DNA of 35,162 bases from an uncultured Prevotellaceae bacterium (GTDB taxonomy: Bacteria; Bacteroidota; Bacteroidia; Bacteroidales; Bacteroidaceae), in the NCBI GenBank assembly GCA_900320585.1, contig ONSV01000058.1, positions 1 to 35,162 on the forward strand, written 5' to 3'. Below are positions 7,689-15,801 of this stretch, piece by piece. The translations under genes and the position numbers were made by a program. Positions within the stretch are counted from its first letter, which is position 1; each line of letters starts with the position of its first letter. The notes beneath the pieces were generated by a model. The model made no database searches and was not told the origin of the DNA. It saw only the letters and a program-made list of their open reading frames with translations.

Positions 7689-10238
7689 TTAGAATCTGAG
7701 GGTCAGGTTAAGCATGCCGTTGATGCCGTAAGCGTAGTATTTCTTGGGGTTGAGAGAGAACTTGTAGGCGCGGGCGTTGTTCTTCACCGTCTGTCCGTTT
7801 TCTTCCTTCACGGTGTAGTCGCTGCGGCTCTGCTCGTAACCACCGGTGCAGATCTTCTGGTTGTTGAGGATATTGGTCAGCATCAGGTTGATGGAGAGCT
7901 GGCGTCCATGGTGCAGACGGATTGTCTTTCCGATGGAGGCGTCGAGCATGAATCCGCCCTTGCCCTTCGACTGCTCAGGTACGATGAACTCGCCGTTGTT
8001 GTCTACATTGCCCATGGTGATGAGCGTGCCCTGGTAGCGGTAGCTGGGCGAGTAGCTCAGGTAGATGCGGTCGTAGTAGTTGCCCTTGAGGTCGATGAAC
8101 CATCCACCGGAGTGGTAGTCGATGATGGCGCTTGCTGCGGTGAGCGGAGTGCCTGCCTCGTGCATGCCCTTGTTCATCACCACATCGTCGGTGTAGGTGG
8201 CCTTGGTCGAGTTCATGTATCTCACCGGTGAGTTGTTCAGGTTCTTGGCCTCGCTGATGGTTCCGAGGACGATGAAGTTGAGTGCCGACGAGATTTTGTA
8301 GTTGATACCCAGTTCCACGCCGTAGTATTGCTTGACGATGTCGGTCATCGACACATACGAGAACGAGTTGATGTCATCGAAGTAGAAGTTCTGCCATTCG
8401 GTGATGTGGCTCAGGTGGTCGTAGTAGGCATTGAGGTTGATGTGAACCCTGGAGTTCTGGAACTGGTATCCCAGCTCGCTGCTGAAGATTCTCTCGTTGC
8501 GCAGGTTGGTCACGAAGTCGTTGTTCATCTCAGGCGAGACGAAAGCCATGGTGATTTGCGGGGCACGATGCTCATAGCCGATGCCCACGAGCAACGAGTT
8601 TCCTCCACCCAGGTTGAGGTGGCCGCTGAACTTGCCGCCACCCGAGACGAAGTGTGCGGTCTTGCTCTTGCCGAAGGAGTTGTCGGCGAACATACCATTG
8701 CGCATTTTGCCCTCGCGCTGCATGCCGTCGTAGTTCACCTTGGCTGCGATGCTGTAGTGGAGTGGTCCGAAGTTCTCGGTGTAGTTGCCCCACAACACGC
8801 CGCGCCGTGCGAGCAGGTTGTAGTCGTAGCCGAAGGTGTCGTCCTTCTTGATCACCTGGTTGGGGTGGTCGATGTCATACTGTACGGCATCCGACGTGCT
8901 GGAGTAGTTGCCCAGCGCATAGGTGTTGATGTTGTGGTAGGTGTTGGCTCCAAGCATGTCTTCCATGGTCTTGTAGTGCATGCCCTTGTTGGCGCCCACC
9001 TGGAATCCGAGGTTCATGTGCGACTTCGGGGTGAGGGTCTTGTGGAGCGTGGAGGCCAGCGTGACGTAGATGTTGTCGTTGTGCTTGGCTTCTACGAAGT
9101 ACATGGCGTCGGCACCCTGCGCGTTGGCGTTCTGGTTGGCCCAATAGAGGCGGTCCCAGTTGATCTGACGGTTGGCCTTCGATGCCTTGAGGAAATTGTA
9201 GACGGTGTTGAAGTCGGCCACGCCCTGCGCGGTGCGGTTGTGGTCATCGTCCTCGTCCCACACGTCGTAGTAGCTGCTCGGCAGGTTCTTCCAGTAGTCG
9301 GGCTGGGGGTTGTCGGCGTTGTTGTAGTTCAGACGCGTGCTCTTGTACATGCTGTACTTGCCGTGCAGCGTGGTGATGAGCCGGGTGTCGTGGTTGATGT
9401 CCCAGTCCCAGGTGAAGAGGCCGCTCGGTGCGAAGTCGTTGATCACGCGCGAGTTGCGCTTCTTGCCGTTCTGGTAGCCCCAATAGGGGTTGTACTGGTA
9501 GTTGTTGGCTATCCAGTAGCTCTCGTCGGTGGCTGCACCCTGGCCGGCACGCTCGGTGGGGTTACCCCATGTGGCTAAGGTGAAGGAGTGCTTTCCGGCG
9601 AGCTTCTGGATGCCAAAGTAGTAGGAGAGCGAGTTGTAGAACGTGCCCTCTACGTTGCCGTCCTTGCCCCAACGGTATCCCACGCTGGCGGCGAAAGCCC
9701 AACCCTTGGCGTTGAGTCCCGACCCGTAGGTGTACATGCCGCGAACGATGTAGTTGCGGTTGGCACCAGAGAGCGAGAGCTTGTGCCCTGCGGCTACCTG
9801 CGATGGCCTGAAGTTGTAGTTGTTGCTTCCGCCCATGGCCGGCATCGAGAAGTTGTTGTCCTCGAACGGAAGCGTGGCGTCGATGTTTCGGGTCAGATTG
9901 TTGATACCTCCCACGTTGGAGTATCTGAACTGTCCCGACTCGAGGTCGTTCATAGGAGCGCCATTCACGTAGATATCGTTGTATTTCTGATTATACGCAC
10001 GATACCTGAACCGTACTGGCGAGAATGTGTATCCCACTTCATTGGCGTATACGTTGGTGTTGCTGTTGAGGATGGTCACGTTCTGCGACATGTCGTCGTC
10101 TTCGCCCAACTGTGCCTCGGTAAAAGTAAAGAGCGCCTCATCCAACGTACCGGTCTGCTCCAATGAATCAACCCCTTGCGCAAAGGCAAGTGGTGCGTAG
10201 CAGAGAGCAAACACTGCTAATTTCAGCTTCTTTTGCAT
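7689..10238 (-). CDS. TonB-dependent-receptor-like outer-membrane beta-barrel protein
   Basis: 849 aa. Type I signal peptide (residues 1-21, ...APLAFAQ). A short plug-like region follows at about 50-165 (NDIYVNGAPMNDLESGQ, compare the DGVPLND plug motif), then a long barrel with alternating aromatic residues, ending in the outer-membrane C-terminal signal LNLTLRF. It lacks the N-terminal carboxypeptidase-like domain common in SusC proteins, and no SusD partner is present. First gene of an operon with the DUF5689 and multi-OB lipoproteins, and divergent from the secreted EEP enzyme, it is placed to import or bind what those proteins capture. The substrate is unknown. Confidence 0.8.
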   Translation of the reverse strand: MQKKLKLAVFALCYAPLAFAQGVDSLEQTGTLDEALFTFTEAQLGEDDDMSQNVTILNSNTNVYANEVGYTFSPVRFRYRAYNQKYNDIYVNGAPMNDLESGQFRYSNVGGINNLTRNIDATLPFEDNNFSMPAMGGSNNYNFRPSQVAAGHKLSLSGANRNYIVRGMYTYGSGLNAKGWAFAASVGYRWGKDGNVEGTFYNSLSYYFGIQKLAGKHSFTLATWGNPTERAGQGAATDESYWIANNYQYNPYWGYQNGKKRNSRVINDFAPSGLFTWDWDINHDTRLITTLHGKYSMYKSTRLNYNNADNPQPDYWKNLPSSYYDVWDEDDDHNRTAQGVADFNTVYNFLKASKANRQINWDRLYWANQNANAQGADAMYFVEAKHNDNIYVTLASTLHKTLTPKSHMNLGFQVGANKGMHYKTMEDMLGANTYHNINTYALGNYSSTSDAVQYDIDHPNQVIKKDDTFGYDYNLLARRGVLWGNYTENFGPLHYSIAAKVNYDGMQREGKMRNGMFADNSFGKSKTAHFVSGGGKFSGHLNLGGGNSLLVGIGYEHRAPQITMAFVSPEMNNDFVTNLRNERIFSSELGYQFQNSRVHINLNAYYDHLSHITEWQNFYFDDINSFSYVSMTDIVKQYYGVELGINYKISSALNFIVLGTISEAKNLNNSPVRYMNSTKATYTDDVVMNKGMHEAGTPLTAASAIIDYHSGGWFIDLKGNYYDRIYLSYSPSYRYQGTLITMGNVDNNGEFIVPEQSKGKGGFMLDASIGKTIRLHHGRQLSINLMLTNILNNQKICTGGYEQSRSDYTVKEENGQTVKNNARAYKFSLNPKKYYAYGINGMLNLTLRF

Positions 10239-10279
10239 AAGATTATTTTAGGTTAATATGATGTTTGAGTGCAAAGTAA

Positions 10280-10314
10280 CAAAAATATTTTTAATAAAAG
10301 AAGATTTAGTCAAA
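10280..10314 (-). promoter_or_regulatory. Weak candidate promoter for the receptor/OB-lipoprotein operon
   Basis: Minus strand: TTTG at 10314-10311, a 23-bp spacer, TATTTTTG at 10287-10280. The -7 box fits but the spacing is long. An alternative -7, TTACTTTG at 10279-10272, has one mismatch. The whole 10239-10438 divergent region is very AT-rich and holds no gene. Confidence 0.35.
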
Positions 10315-10360
10315 AATTTTTTTAGTAAATCGTGCATTTTTGTGGATTTTTTTTCCGATA

Positions 10361-10392
10361 TTTGCAGAATCGAAAACATAATTATATCTTTG
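10361..10392 (+). promoter_or_regulatory. Bacteroidetes-type promoter for the EEP nuclease gene
   Basis: TTTG at 10361-10364, 20-bp spacer, TATCTTTG at 10385-10392: full match to both boxes. It lies 46 bp upstream of the ATG at 10439. Confidence 0.75.
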
Positions 10393-10438
10393 TTATCTAT
10401 GACACCTTATATATACTGCTAACTAAAACTTCTATGAT

Positions 10439-11479
10439 ATGAAAAAACTTGTTTTGATATTGCTGGCTTTTATGGCGTCGGCGCCCATCGCGCTTGCCCA
10501 GAGATCGTTCGCAGTCTATGGAATAGGCTTTTACAATCTTGAGAATCTCTTTGATATTCAGCACGATGAAGGCAAGAACGACTACGACTTCCTGCCCGAT
10601 GGCTCCTATAAATGGGATGAGTTGAAATACAGCCACAAGCTTCACAACATGGCCCGTGCGCTCGCCGATATGGGCACCGACCTGCTGCCCTACGGCTGTG
10701 CCGCCATCGGCGTGTCGGAGGTGGAGAATGCCAATGCGCTCACCGACCTCGTGGCCCAGCCCGAGTTGGCAGAGCGTGGCTTCAAGTTTGTCCATATCGA
10801 GGGGCCCGACAGGCGTGGTGTTGACTGTGCCTTGCTCTACAATCCCTCTTTCTTCACCGTGCGCGACGTGACGCTCGTGCCCTATGTTCCCGAACTGGAG
10901 GCCGACAGCACGTTCATGACCCGTGGCTTCCTTGCCGTTACAGGCACGCTGGCCAACGAGTCGGTGGGCATTATCGTATGCCACTGGCCCAGCCGCTTCT
11001 CGGGCTCGTTCTACCGTGAGTGCGCCGGCCGCCAGGTGAAGGCGGTGAAAGACTCGCTGATGCGCGTCGACCCCACGATGAAGGTGATGGTGATGGGCGA
11101 TATGAACGACGACCCCCAGAACCGCAGTATGGCCGTGGAGCTGAGCGCCAAGCCCAACATCAAGGACGTGACCGATGCCGACATGTTCAACCCCTGGTGG
11201 AAGGTGCTCGACAGCGGAACGGGTACGCTGAGCTATCAGGGCAACTGGAACCTCTTCGACCAGATCGTGCTCTCGCCCAACATGCTCGACCGCGAGGGAA
11301 GGCGCGACTACAGCACGCTCACCTATTATAAATGTCAGATTCAGCGCCGCGACTATCTGTTGCAGAACGAGGGCAAATACAAGGGCTCGCCCAAACGTAC
11401 CACCGCTGGTGGCGTATGGCTCGATGGCTATTCCGACCACCTGCCCGTGGTGGTTTACCTGCTGAAGGAGAAACCCTGA
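10439..11479 (+). CDS. Secreted endonuclease/exonuclease/phosphatase (EEP) family enzyme
   Basis: 346 aa. Type I signal peptide (residues 1-20, ...APIALA), so periplasmic or secreted. The DNase I-like fold motifs appear in order with their key residues: FYNLENLFD (31-39), the metal ligand in SEVEN (E94 or E96), GVDCALLY (127-134), CHWPSR (H182), GDMNDDP (220-226 with D221, N223), DQIVLS (274-279) and YSDHLPV with the D333-H334 pair. The site therefore looks intact. The family cleaves phosphodiester or phosphomonoester bonds; the true substrate (DNA, RNA, inositol or lipid phosphates) cannot be told. It is divergent from the receptor/DUF5689/OB operon, and similar pairings are familiar in Bacteroidetes. 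The UDG-like gene starts 2 bp after its stop and is probably co-transcribed. Confidence 0.88.
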   Translation: MKKLVLILLAFMASAPIALAQRSFAVYGIGFYNLENLFDIQHDEGKNDYDFLPDGSYKWDELKYSHKLHNMARALADMGTDLLPYGCAAIGVSEVENANALTDLVAQPELAERGFKFVHIEGPDRRGVDCALLYNPSFFTVRDVTLVPYVPELEADSTFMTRGFLAVTGTLANESVGIIVCHWPSRFSGSFYRECAGRQVKAVKDSLMRVDPTMKVMVMGDMNDDPQNRSMAVELSAKPNIKDVTDADMFNPWWKVLDSGTGTLSYQGNWNLFDQIVLSPNMLDREGRRDYSTLTYYKCQIQRRDYLLQNEGKYKGSPKRTTAGGVWLDGYSDHLPVVVYLLKEKP

Positions 11480-11481
11480 CG

Positions 11482-12108
11482 ATGCAGGGCCAGGACACCA
11501 TCCCCATAGAGTGCCATCCTTGGCAGCCATTCTTGCCTGAGCACACCAGGCTGCTCATGCTGGGCAGTTTCCCACCGTCGCGTCAGCGCTGGTGCATGGA
11601 TTTCTTCTATCCCAACTTCCAAAACGACATGTGGCGCATCTTCGGGCTGTGTCTTCACGGCGATGCGCTGCATTTCGTGGATATGGAGCAAAAGGCTTTC
11701 CGCAGGGCCGAGATCGAGGCCATGCTCCGCGAGCGCGGGGTGGGCCTCTACGATACCGCACGCGTGGTGAGGCGCACGCGCAACACCGCTTCCGACAAGG
11801 ACCTCGAGGTGGTGGAGCCGGTAGACCTCACGGCGCTGCTCCGCCGCATACCCGAGTGCGAGGCGGTGGTGACCACCGGACAGAAGGCCACCGACCTCTT
11901 TGCCGCCCATTTCGGCATCGCCCAGCCTAAGGTGGGCGAGTGGGTGGCTTTTGATATGGATATGGCCAATGGTGAGCACCGTCGGCTGCGGCTCTACCGC
12001 ATGCCGAGCAGCAGCCGGGCCTATCCCATGCGGCTCGACCGCAAGGCGGCTGCCTACCAGCCGCTCTTCGACGAATATCTGGCACGCAAGGACGAACAAC
12101 AGGAATAA
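11482..12108 (+). CDS. Uracil-DNA glycosylase superfamily protein (Mug-like)
   Basis: 208 aa, starting at the ATG 2 bp after the EEP stop; an upstream in-frame extension overlaps that gene and is not used. LLMLGSFPPSRQRW (about 24-37) and DFFYPNFQNDMWRIFG (about 40-55) match the active-site loop of the uracil-DNA-glycosylase superfamily as seen in the Bacteroidetes group, and VVTTGQKATDLF (about 133-144) and the MPSSSRAYP loop (about 174-182) follow. These enzymes remove uracil or mismatched thymine from DNA in the cytoplasm; exact specificity is not known for this group. Its coupling to a secreted enzyme may be chance operon packing. Confidence 0.82.
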   Translation: MQGQDTIPIECHPWQPFLPEHTRLLMLGSFPPSRQRWCMDFFYPNFQNDMWRIFGLCLHGDALHFVDMEQKAFRRAEIEAMLRERGVGLYDTARVVRRTRNTASDKDLEVVEPVDLTALLRRIPECEAVVTTGQKATDLFAAHFGIAQPKVGEWVAFDMDMANGEHRRLRLYRMPSSSRAYPMRLDRKAAAYQPLFDEYLARKDEQQE

Positions 12109-12131
12109 CTTAACAATCATATCAAACCATT

Positions 12132-12746
12132 ATGACTATTATTGGAATCGCTGGAGGAACAGGGTCGGGAAAGACCACCGTAGTAAGGAAAATCGCACAG
12201 GCTCTGCCGCCTCATTATGTCGCTGTCGTACCGTTGGACTCGTATTATAACGACACCACCGACATGACCGACGAGGAGAGGAAGGCCATCAACTTCGACC
12301 ACCCTGACGCTTTCGACTGGAAACTCCTGATCAAGCAAATCAATATGCTCAGGCGTGGCGAGGCTATCGAGCAGCCCACCTACTCCTATATCCTGAGCAA
12401 CCGCCTGAAGGAGACGGTGCACGTGGAGCCCAAACCCGTGATTATCATCGAGGGCATCATGACGCTCATCAACAAGAAGCTGCGCGACATGATGGACCTG
12501 AAGCTCTTTGTCGACACCGACAGCGACGAGCGGCTCATCCGCAATATCCAGCGCGACGTGGTGGAGCGTGGCCGTACGGTGGACATGGTGATCGATAGGT
12601 ACCTCAATGTGCTCAAGCCCATGCACGAGCAGTTTATCGAGCCCACCAAGAAGTATGCCGACCTCATCATTCCACAGGGTGGCGAGAACCTGAAGGGTAT
12701 CGGCATCCTCTGCAAGTATATCGAGGGACTGGTGCCCGAGTTGTAG
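12132..12746 (+). CDS. udk: Uridine kinase
   Basis: 204 aa. A Walker A P-loop GGTGSGKTT at residues 8-16, then the DSYYND segment (about 36-41) and the FDHPDAFDW substrate loop (about 55-63) that mark uridine/cytidine kinase. It phosphorylates uridine and cytidine to UMP and CMP in pyrimidine salvage. It starts 23 bp after the UDG-like gene. The salvage of nucleosides would fit downstream of a nucleic-acid-degrading enzyme in the same operon, but udk is also a common housekeeping gene. Confidence 0.93.
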   Translation: MTIIGIAGGTGSGKTTVVRKIAQALPPHYVAVVPLDSYYNDTTDMTDEERKAINFDHPDAFDWKLLIKQINMLRRGEAIEQPTYSYILSNRLKETVHVEPKPVIIIEGIMTLINKKLRDMMDLKLFVDTDSDERLIRNIQRDVVERGRTVDMVIDRYLNVLKPMHEQFIEPTKKYADLIIPQGGENLKGIGILCKYIEGLVPEL

Positions 12747-12782
12747 GCCTCCCCATTTTTGCAGTATAATCCACTGAAGATA

Positions 12783-13445
12783 ATGAAAATCATCGGCAGT
12801 TCCATATTCCGCGCTATCTGCGCCATCATCATTGGCGTCATGCTCCTGCGCACGCCCGACAGTACCGTGACGTGGATTACCGTGGCCATCGGCGCGCTGT
12901 TCTTTATCTCGGGCGCCATCTCCTGCCTCGACTACTTGAGCAAGCTCAGGCAGTCGCGCACCGCGAAGACCATCGATGCCAACGGAAGGGAGGTGAACCA
13001 GGCACGGCCGTTCCTGCCCATCGTGGGCATAGGCAGTATGATATTAGGTGCCATCCTCGCACTCACGCCCACCGCCTTCATCTCGTCGCTGATGTATGTG
13101 CTGGCGGCCGTCATCATCGTGGGGGCCCTGAGCCAGATGTACGCCCTCGTCTCTGCCCGTCAGTATGGTGCCCTCTCGGCAGGCTACTGGGTGCTGCCCA
13201 TCCTCCTCCTGCTGGCTGGCATCTTCACCCTTGCCAAGCCCATGGCCGTGGCCTCCACGCCATTGGTCATCATCGGTGTGTGCCTCATCGTCTATGGCGT
13301 CACCGAGTGCATCAACTCGTTCAGCATCTACCGCCAGCGCAAGAAGAGTTTCAAGAACCTGCCTTTCGACGAGGGTGAGTATGTGGAGTTCACGGAAGAG
13401 AAGGAGGACGAGGACAAGGACAAGAACACCCCGGCAGTGCAATAG
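12783..13445 (+). CDS. DUF308 (HdeD-like) inner-membrane protein
   Basis: 220 aa. Six hydrophobic segments in three pairs (about residues 5-20, 30-48, 78-98, 102-120, 135-153 and 160-180) fit the DUF308/HdeD family. A charged linker lies between pairs 1 and 2, and the C-terminus is a strongly acidic and lysine-rich tail (EEKEDEDKDKN). An in-frame TTG at 12759 gives a longer ORF, but the ATG at 12783 is preferred. The function of the family is not settled; E. coli HdeD is tied to acid resistance. It follows udk by 36 bp. Confidence 0.75.
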   Translation: MKIIGSSIFRAICAIIIGVMLLRTPDSTVTWITVAIGALFFISGAISCLDYLSKLRQSRTAKTIDANGREVNQARPFLPIVGIGSMILGAILALTPTAFISSLMYVLAAVIIVGALSQMYALVSARQYGALSAGYWVLPILLLLAGIFTLAKPMAVASTPLVIIGVCLIVYGVTECINSFSIYRQRKKSFKNLPFDEGEYVEFTEEKEDEDKDKNTPAVQ

Positions 13446-13525
13446 CGGCGTCGCAGGATAATCAACCCCGCGCACATACCCATAGCAACTATTTAAAAAC
13501 AATCAACTCAAAAACAAGAATCATT

Positions 13526-13951
13526 ATGTACAGCAATCCAGAAGAGTGCCTTTACTGCACCAACAACGAGACCCTCCACAACCTGATGATCGAGTTCGCC
13601 CAACTGCGTGTATCGCGTGCGTTCCTCTTTAAGGAGCAGACCTACCGCGGCCGCTGCCTCGTGGCGTATAACGGTCATGTGAACGACCTGAACGAGCTGA
13701 CCGACGAGCAGCGCAACGACTTCATGGCCGATGTGGCACAGGTGACGCGCGCCATGCAGAAGGCCTTCAACCCCGAGAAGATCAACTATGGTGCCTACAG
13801 CGACAAGCTGAGTCACCTGCACTTCCATCTTGCTCCCAAGTATGTGGATGGTCCCGACTACGGAGGAACCTTCCAGATGAATCCCGGCAAGGTATACCTC
13901 ACCGACGAGGAGTACCAGGCGCTCATCGATGCCCTAAAAGCCAACCTCTGA
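13526..13951 (+). CDS. HIT family (histidine triad) nucleotide hydrolase
   Basis: 141 aa. The histidine triad HLHFHLAP has H97, H99 and H101 in place, and N-terminal C8 and C11 (ECLYC) may bind metal as in some HIT proteins. HIT proteins hydrolyse nucleoside phosphoramidates or dinucleoside polyphosphates in the cytoplasm. The substrate is not known here. An 80-bp gap separates it from the DUF308 gene. No good terminator is seen after its stop. Confidence 0.88.
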   Translation: MYSNPEECLYCTNNETLHNLMIEFAQLRVSRAFLFKEQTYRGRCLVAYNGHVNDLNELTDEQRNDFMADVAQVTRAMQKAFNPEKINYGAYSDKLSHLHFHLAPKYVDGPDYGGTFQMNPGKVYLTDEEYQALIDALKANL

Positions 13952-14057
13952 CGGGATATGCCCTTTTCTCGTGCCCGCTATATGATGAAAAGAAGGTGAT
14001 TTGTCATTTTTCTCAGCCATCACAAAAATGGAAAGAAAGGAGGGTGAGACTAAAGAA

Positions 14058-14091
14058 TAGGGAAAATCCCCTCCTAATGTAGGGAAAATCC
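14058..14091 (+). promoter_or_regulatory. Two direct repeats TAGGGAAAATCC upstream of the Gly-rich protein gene
   Basis: Identical 12-mers at 14058-14069 and 14080-14091, start to start 22 bp, i.e. about two helical turns apart on one face of the DNA. They lie about 80-115 bp before the ATG at 14172, and a near-match to a -7 box (CAATTTTG, 14116-14123) follows. The arrangement fits an activator dimer site such as for a LytTR-type regulator; this is inference. The rest of the 220-bp gap 13952-14171 holds no gene. Confidence 0.5.
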
Positions 14092-14171
14092 TTTTCATAG
14101 ACCTATTTTTCTTCGCAATTTTGCATCGTGAGAATGAGACAATGAATATATAACAATAAAAACATACAACT

Positions 14172-15407
14172 ATGAGAAGACTGTTTATCGCACTGACAAT
14201 GCTCGTCACAATGACCATGACAACCAATGCCATGAGTTATGAGCAGGCACGCCAGCAGGCACTGTTCCTCACCGACAAGATGGCCTATGAGCTCAACCTC
14301 ACCGAGGAGCAGTATGAGGCCGCCTATGAGGTGAACCTCGACTACCTGATGAGCGTGAATACCCAGGCCGACCTCTATGGCGCCTACTGGACTCAGCGCA
14401 ACCTCGACCTGAGCTATATCCTCTTCGACTGGCAATACCAGGCCTATCTGGCTGCCTCCTACTTCTACCGTCCACTCTACTGGGAGGCTGGCTACTGGCA
14501 CTTCGGCATCTACGCACGCTACCCCTACCGCGACTACTTCTACTTCGGACGTCCCCACTTCTGGACCGTCTACCGCGGCGGACACAGCTGGCGCATGAAC
14601 GGCGGACGCAGCTGGTATCACGGACGCTCCTTCGGACCTCGTGGCGGTGGCCGTCATCACGGCATGCGCGACCGCTTCGACCATGGTGACTACGGCAGAG
14701 GACATGGCAACGGCGGCTTCGACCACAACCGTGGCGGCAATGGTGGGCGCGGCAATGGCGGCTTCGGCAACGGACGCTCACGCGGCAACGGCGGAATAGA
14801 CAACGGACGTCAACGCGACAATGGCGGCTTCGGCAACGGACGCTCACGTGGCAACGGCGGAACGGATAACGGACGCCCACGCGGCAGTGTCACTCCGGGC
14901 ACCATCCACAACCAGAACGACCACATGATTCGCAGCGACCGTTCTTCTGTCGGCTCACGTGAGAGCAGCACCCGCCAGACTCCAGGCGTTACCGACAGCC
15001 ACAGAGGCAGCAGCGTGGGCAACACCCATAGTGGCACCTTCTCGCGCAGCGGATCAGGCACACAAACTCCCAGCCGCATGACAAATCCCTCGCGTAGCAT
15101 GACTGCTCCCTCGCGCAGCACCTCTCCCTCGCGCAGCATAGGCAGCGGTTCGTCCGCTCCTAACCGCTCGTTCGGCAGCGGTTCTTCGAGCCCCAGCCGC
15201 TCGTTCGGTGGCAGCCACTCCTCCAGCCCCAGCCGCTCGTTCGGTGGTGGTTCCTCCAGCCCCAGCCGCTCATTTGGTGGCGGTTCCTCCAGCCCCAGCC
15301 GCTCGTTCGGTGGTGGCAGCCACTCTGGCGGAGGTCGCTCATTCGGTGGAGGCAGTCACGGTGGAGGCAGCCATGGTGGAGGCAGCCACGGTGGAGGCCG
15401 CAGATAA
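14172..15407 (+). CDS. Secreted Gly/Ser/Arg/His-rich repeat protein of unknown function
   Basis: 411 aa. A signal peptide covers residues about 1-20. Residues 21-140 form a conserved-looking module: helical LTDKMAYELNLTEEQYEAAYEVNLDYL, then an aromatic stretch rich in Tyr/Trp (FYRPLYWEAGYWHFGIYARYP). I recognise this from hypothetical proteins of Bacteroides/Prevotella but know no function. From about 145 on it is low-complexity: GNGGFGNGRSRGNGG-type repeats (about 175-235), a Ser/Thr-rich part, then SPSRSFGGGSS repeats (about 330-385) and GGGSH repeats at the end. The C-terminal half is strongly basic and is probably disordered. Adjacent direct repeats suggest dedicated regulation. A good terminator follows at 15640. 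Confidence 0.7.
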   Translation: MRRLFIALTMLVTMTMTTNAMSYEQARQQALFLTDKMAYELNLTEEQYEAAYEVNLDYLMSVNTQADLYGAYWTQRNLDLSYILFDWQYQAYLAASYFYRPLYWEAGYWHFGIYARYPYRDYFYFGRPHFWTVYRGGHSWRMNGGRSWYHGRSFGPRGGGRHHGMRDRFDHGDYGRGHGNGGFDHNRGGNGGRGNGGFGNGRSRGNGGIDNGRQRDNGGFGNGRSRGNGGTDNGRPRGSVTPGTIHNQNDHMIRSDRSSVGSRESSTRQTPGVTDSHRGSSVGNTHSGTFSRSGSGTQTPSRMTNPSRSMTAPSRSTSPSRSIGSGSSAPNRSFGSGSSSPSRSFGGSHSSSPSRSFGGGSSSPSRSFGGGSSSPSRSFGGGSHSGGGRSFGGGSHGGGSHGGGSHGGGRR

Positions 15408-15639
15408 TGGCGACACGATGAAATAGATGATATTCAATAGGCAAATATATATACAACGGAAATAGGATTGGTTTTCACAGGTAAAAGATTGTTTCAGAGA
15501 TATCCATAAGAGAAGAATGTTTCAGTAATGCAAAAAAGATTGTTCAGGATAAAATGTAAAAGACCATAGCTCAATAGTGAAACAAAAAGCGGAAGTTATA
15601 AGAATAGATAGTTATTGATGAATAGAAGTTGTAATTAGA
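15408..15639. other. AT-rich intergenic stretch with three short direct repeats
   Basis: No gene is supported in these 230 bp. Base composition is clearly more AT-rich than the flanking genes. Three direct repeats of AAGAwTGTTTCAG occur at 15485-15497, 15513-15525 and 15536-15547 (the last lacks one T). It would be the 3-prime untranslated part of the Gly-rich gene transcript, up to the terminator at 15640. Confidence 0.5.
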
Positions 15640-15666
15640 GGGGGCAGGCGATCATCGCCTGCCCCC
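15640..15666 (+). terminator. Rho-independent terminator after the Gly-rich protein gene
   Basis: Perfect 11-bp stem, GGGGGCAGGCG (15640-15650) with CGCCTGCCCCC (15656-15666), around loop ATCAT, followed by a T-rich tract TTATTCTTTTT. It lies 22 bp before CTATAG array 2. Confidence 0.85.
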
Positions 15667-15688
15667 TTATTCTTTTTGGCCAATGGGG

Positions 15689-15767
15689 ATATAGTTTTCT
15701 ATAGTTTTTATAGTTGCTATAGTTTTTATAGTTGCTATAGTATCTATAGCTTCTATAGTTTCTATAG
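15689..15767. repeat. 9-nt-period CTATAG array 2 (9 units)
   Basis: One ATATAG at 15689, then hexamers exactly 9 nt apart at 15699, 15708, 15717, 15726, 15735, 15744, 15753 and 15762 (six CTATAG, two TTATAG). The step between the first two is 10. It is followed by the flank GTTAGTTGTGGTGATG, which resembles the flank of array 3. It lies between convergent genes. Confidence 0.95.
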
Positions 15768-15801
15768 CTGTTAGTTGTGGTGATGCTTGGGCTCCTTGTT
15801 G

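Noticed and set aside
8328..9578. Long plus-strand ORF of 416 aa inside the receptor gene
   Set aside because: Antisense shadow of the beta-barrel gene: Val/His-rich composition with no recognisable domain, while the minus strand has signal peptide and barrel end signal.
13953..13967. Possible terminator after the HIT gene (GGG-ATATG-CCC then TTTT)
   Set aside because: A 3-bp stem is too weak to call.
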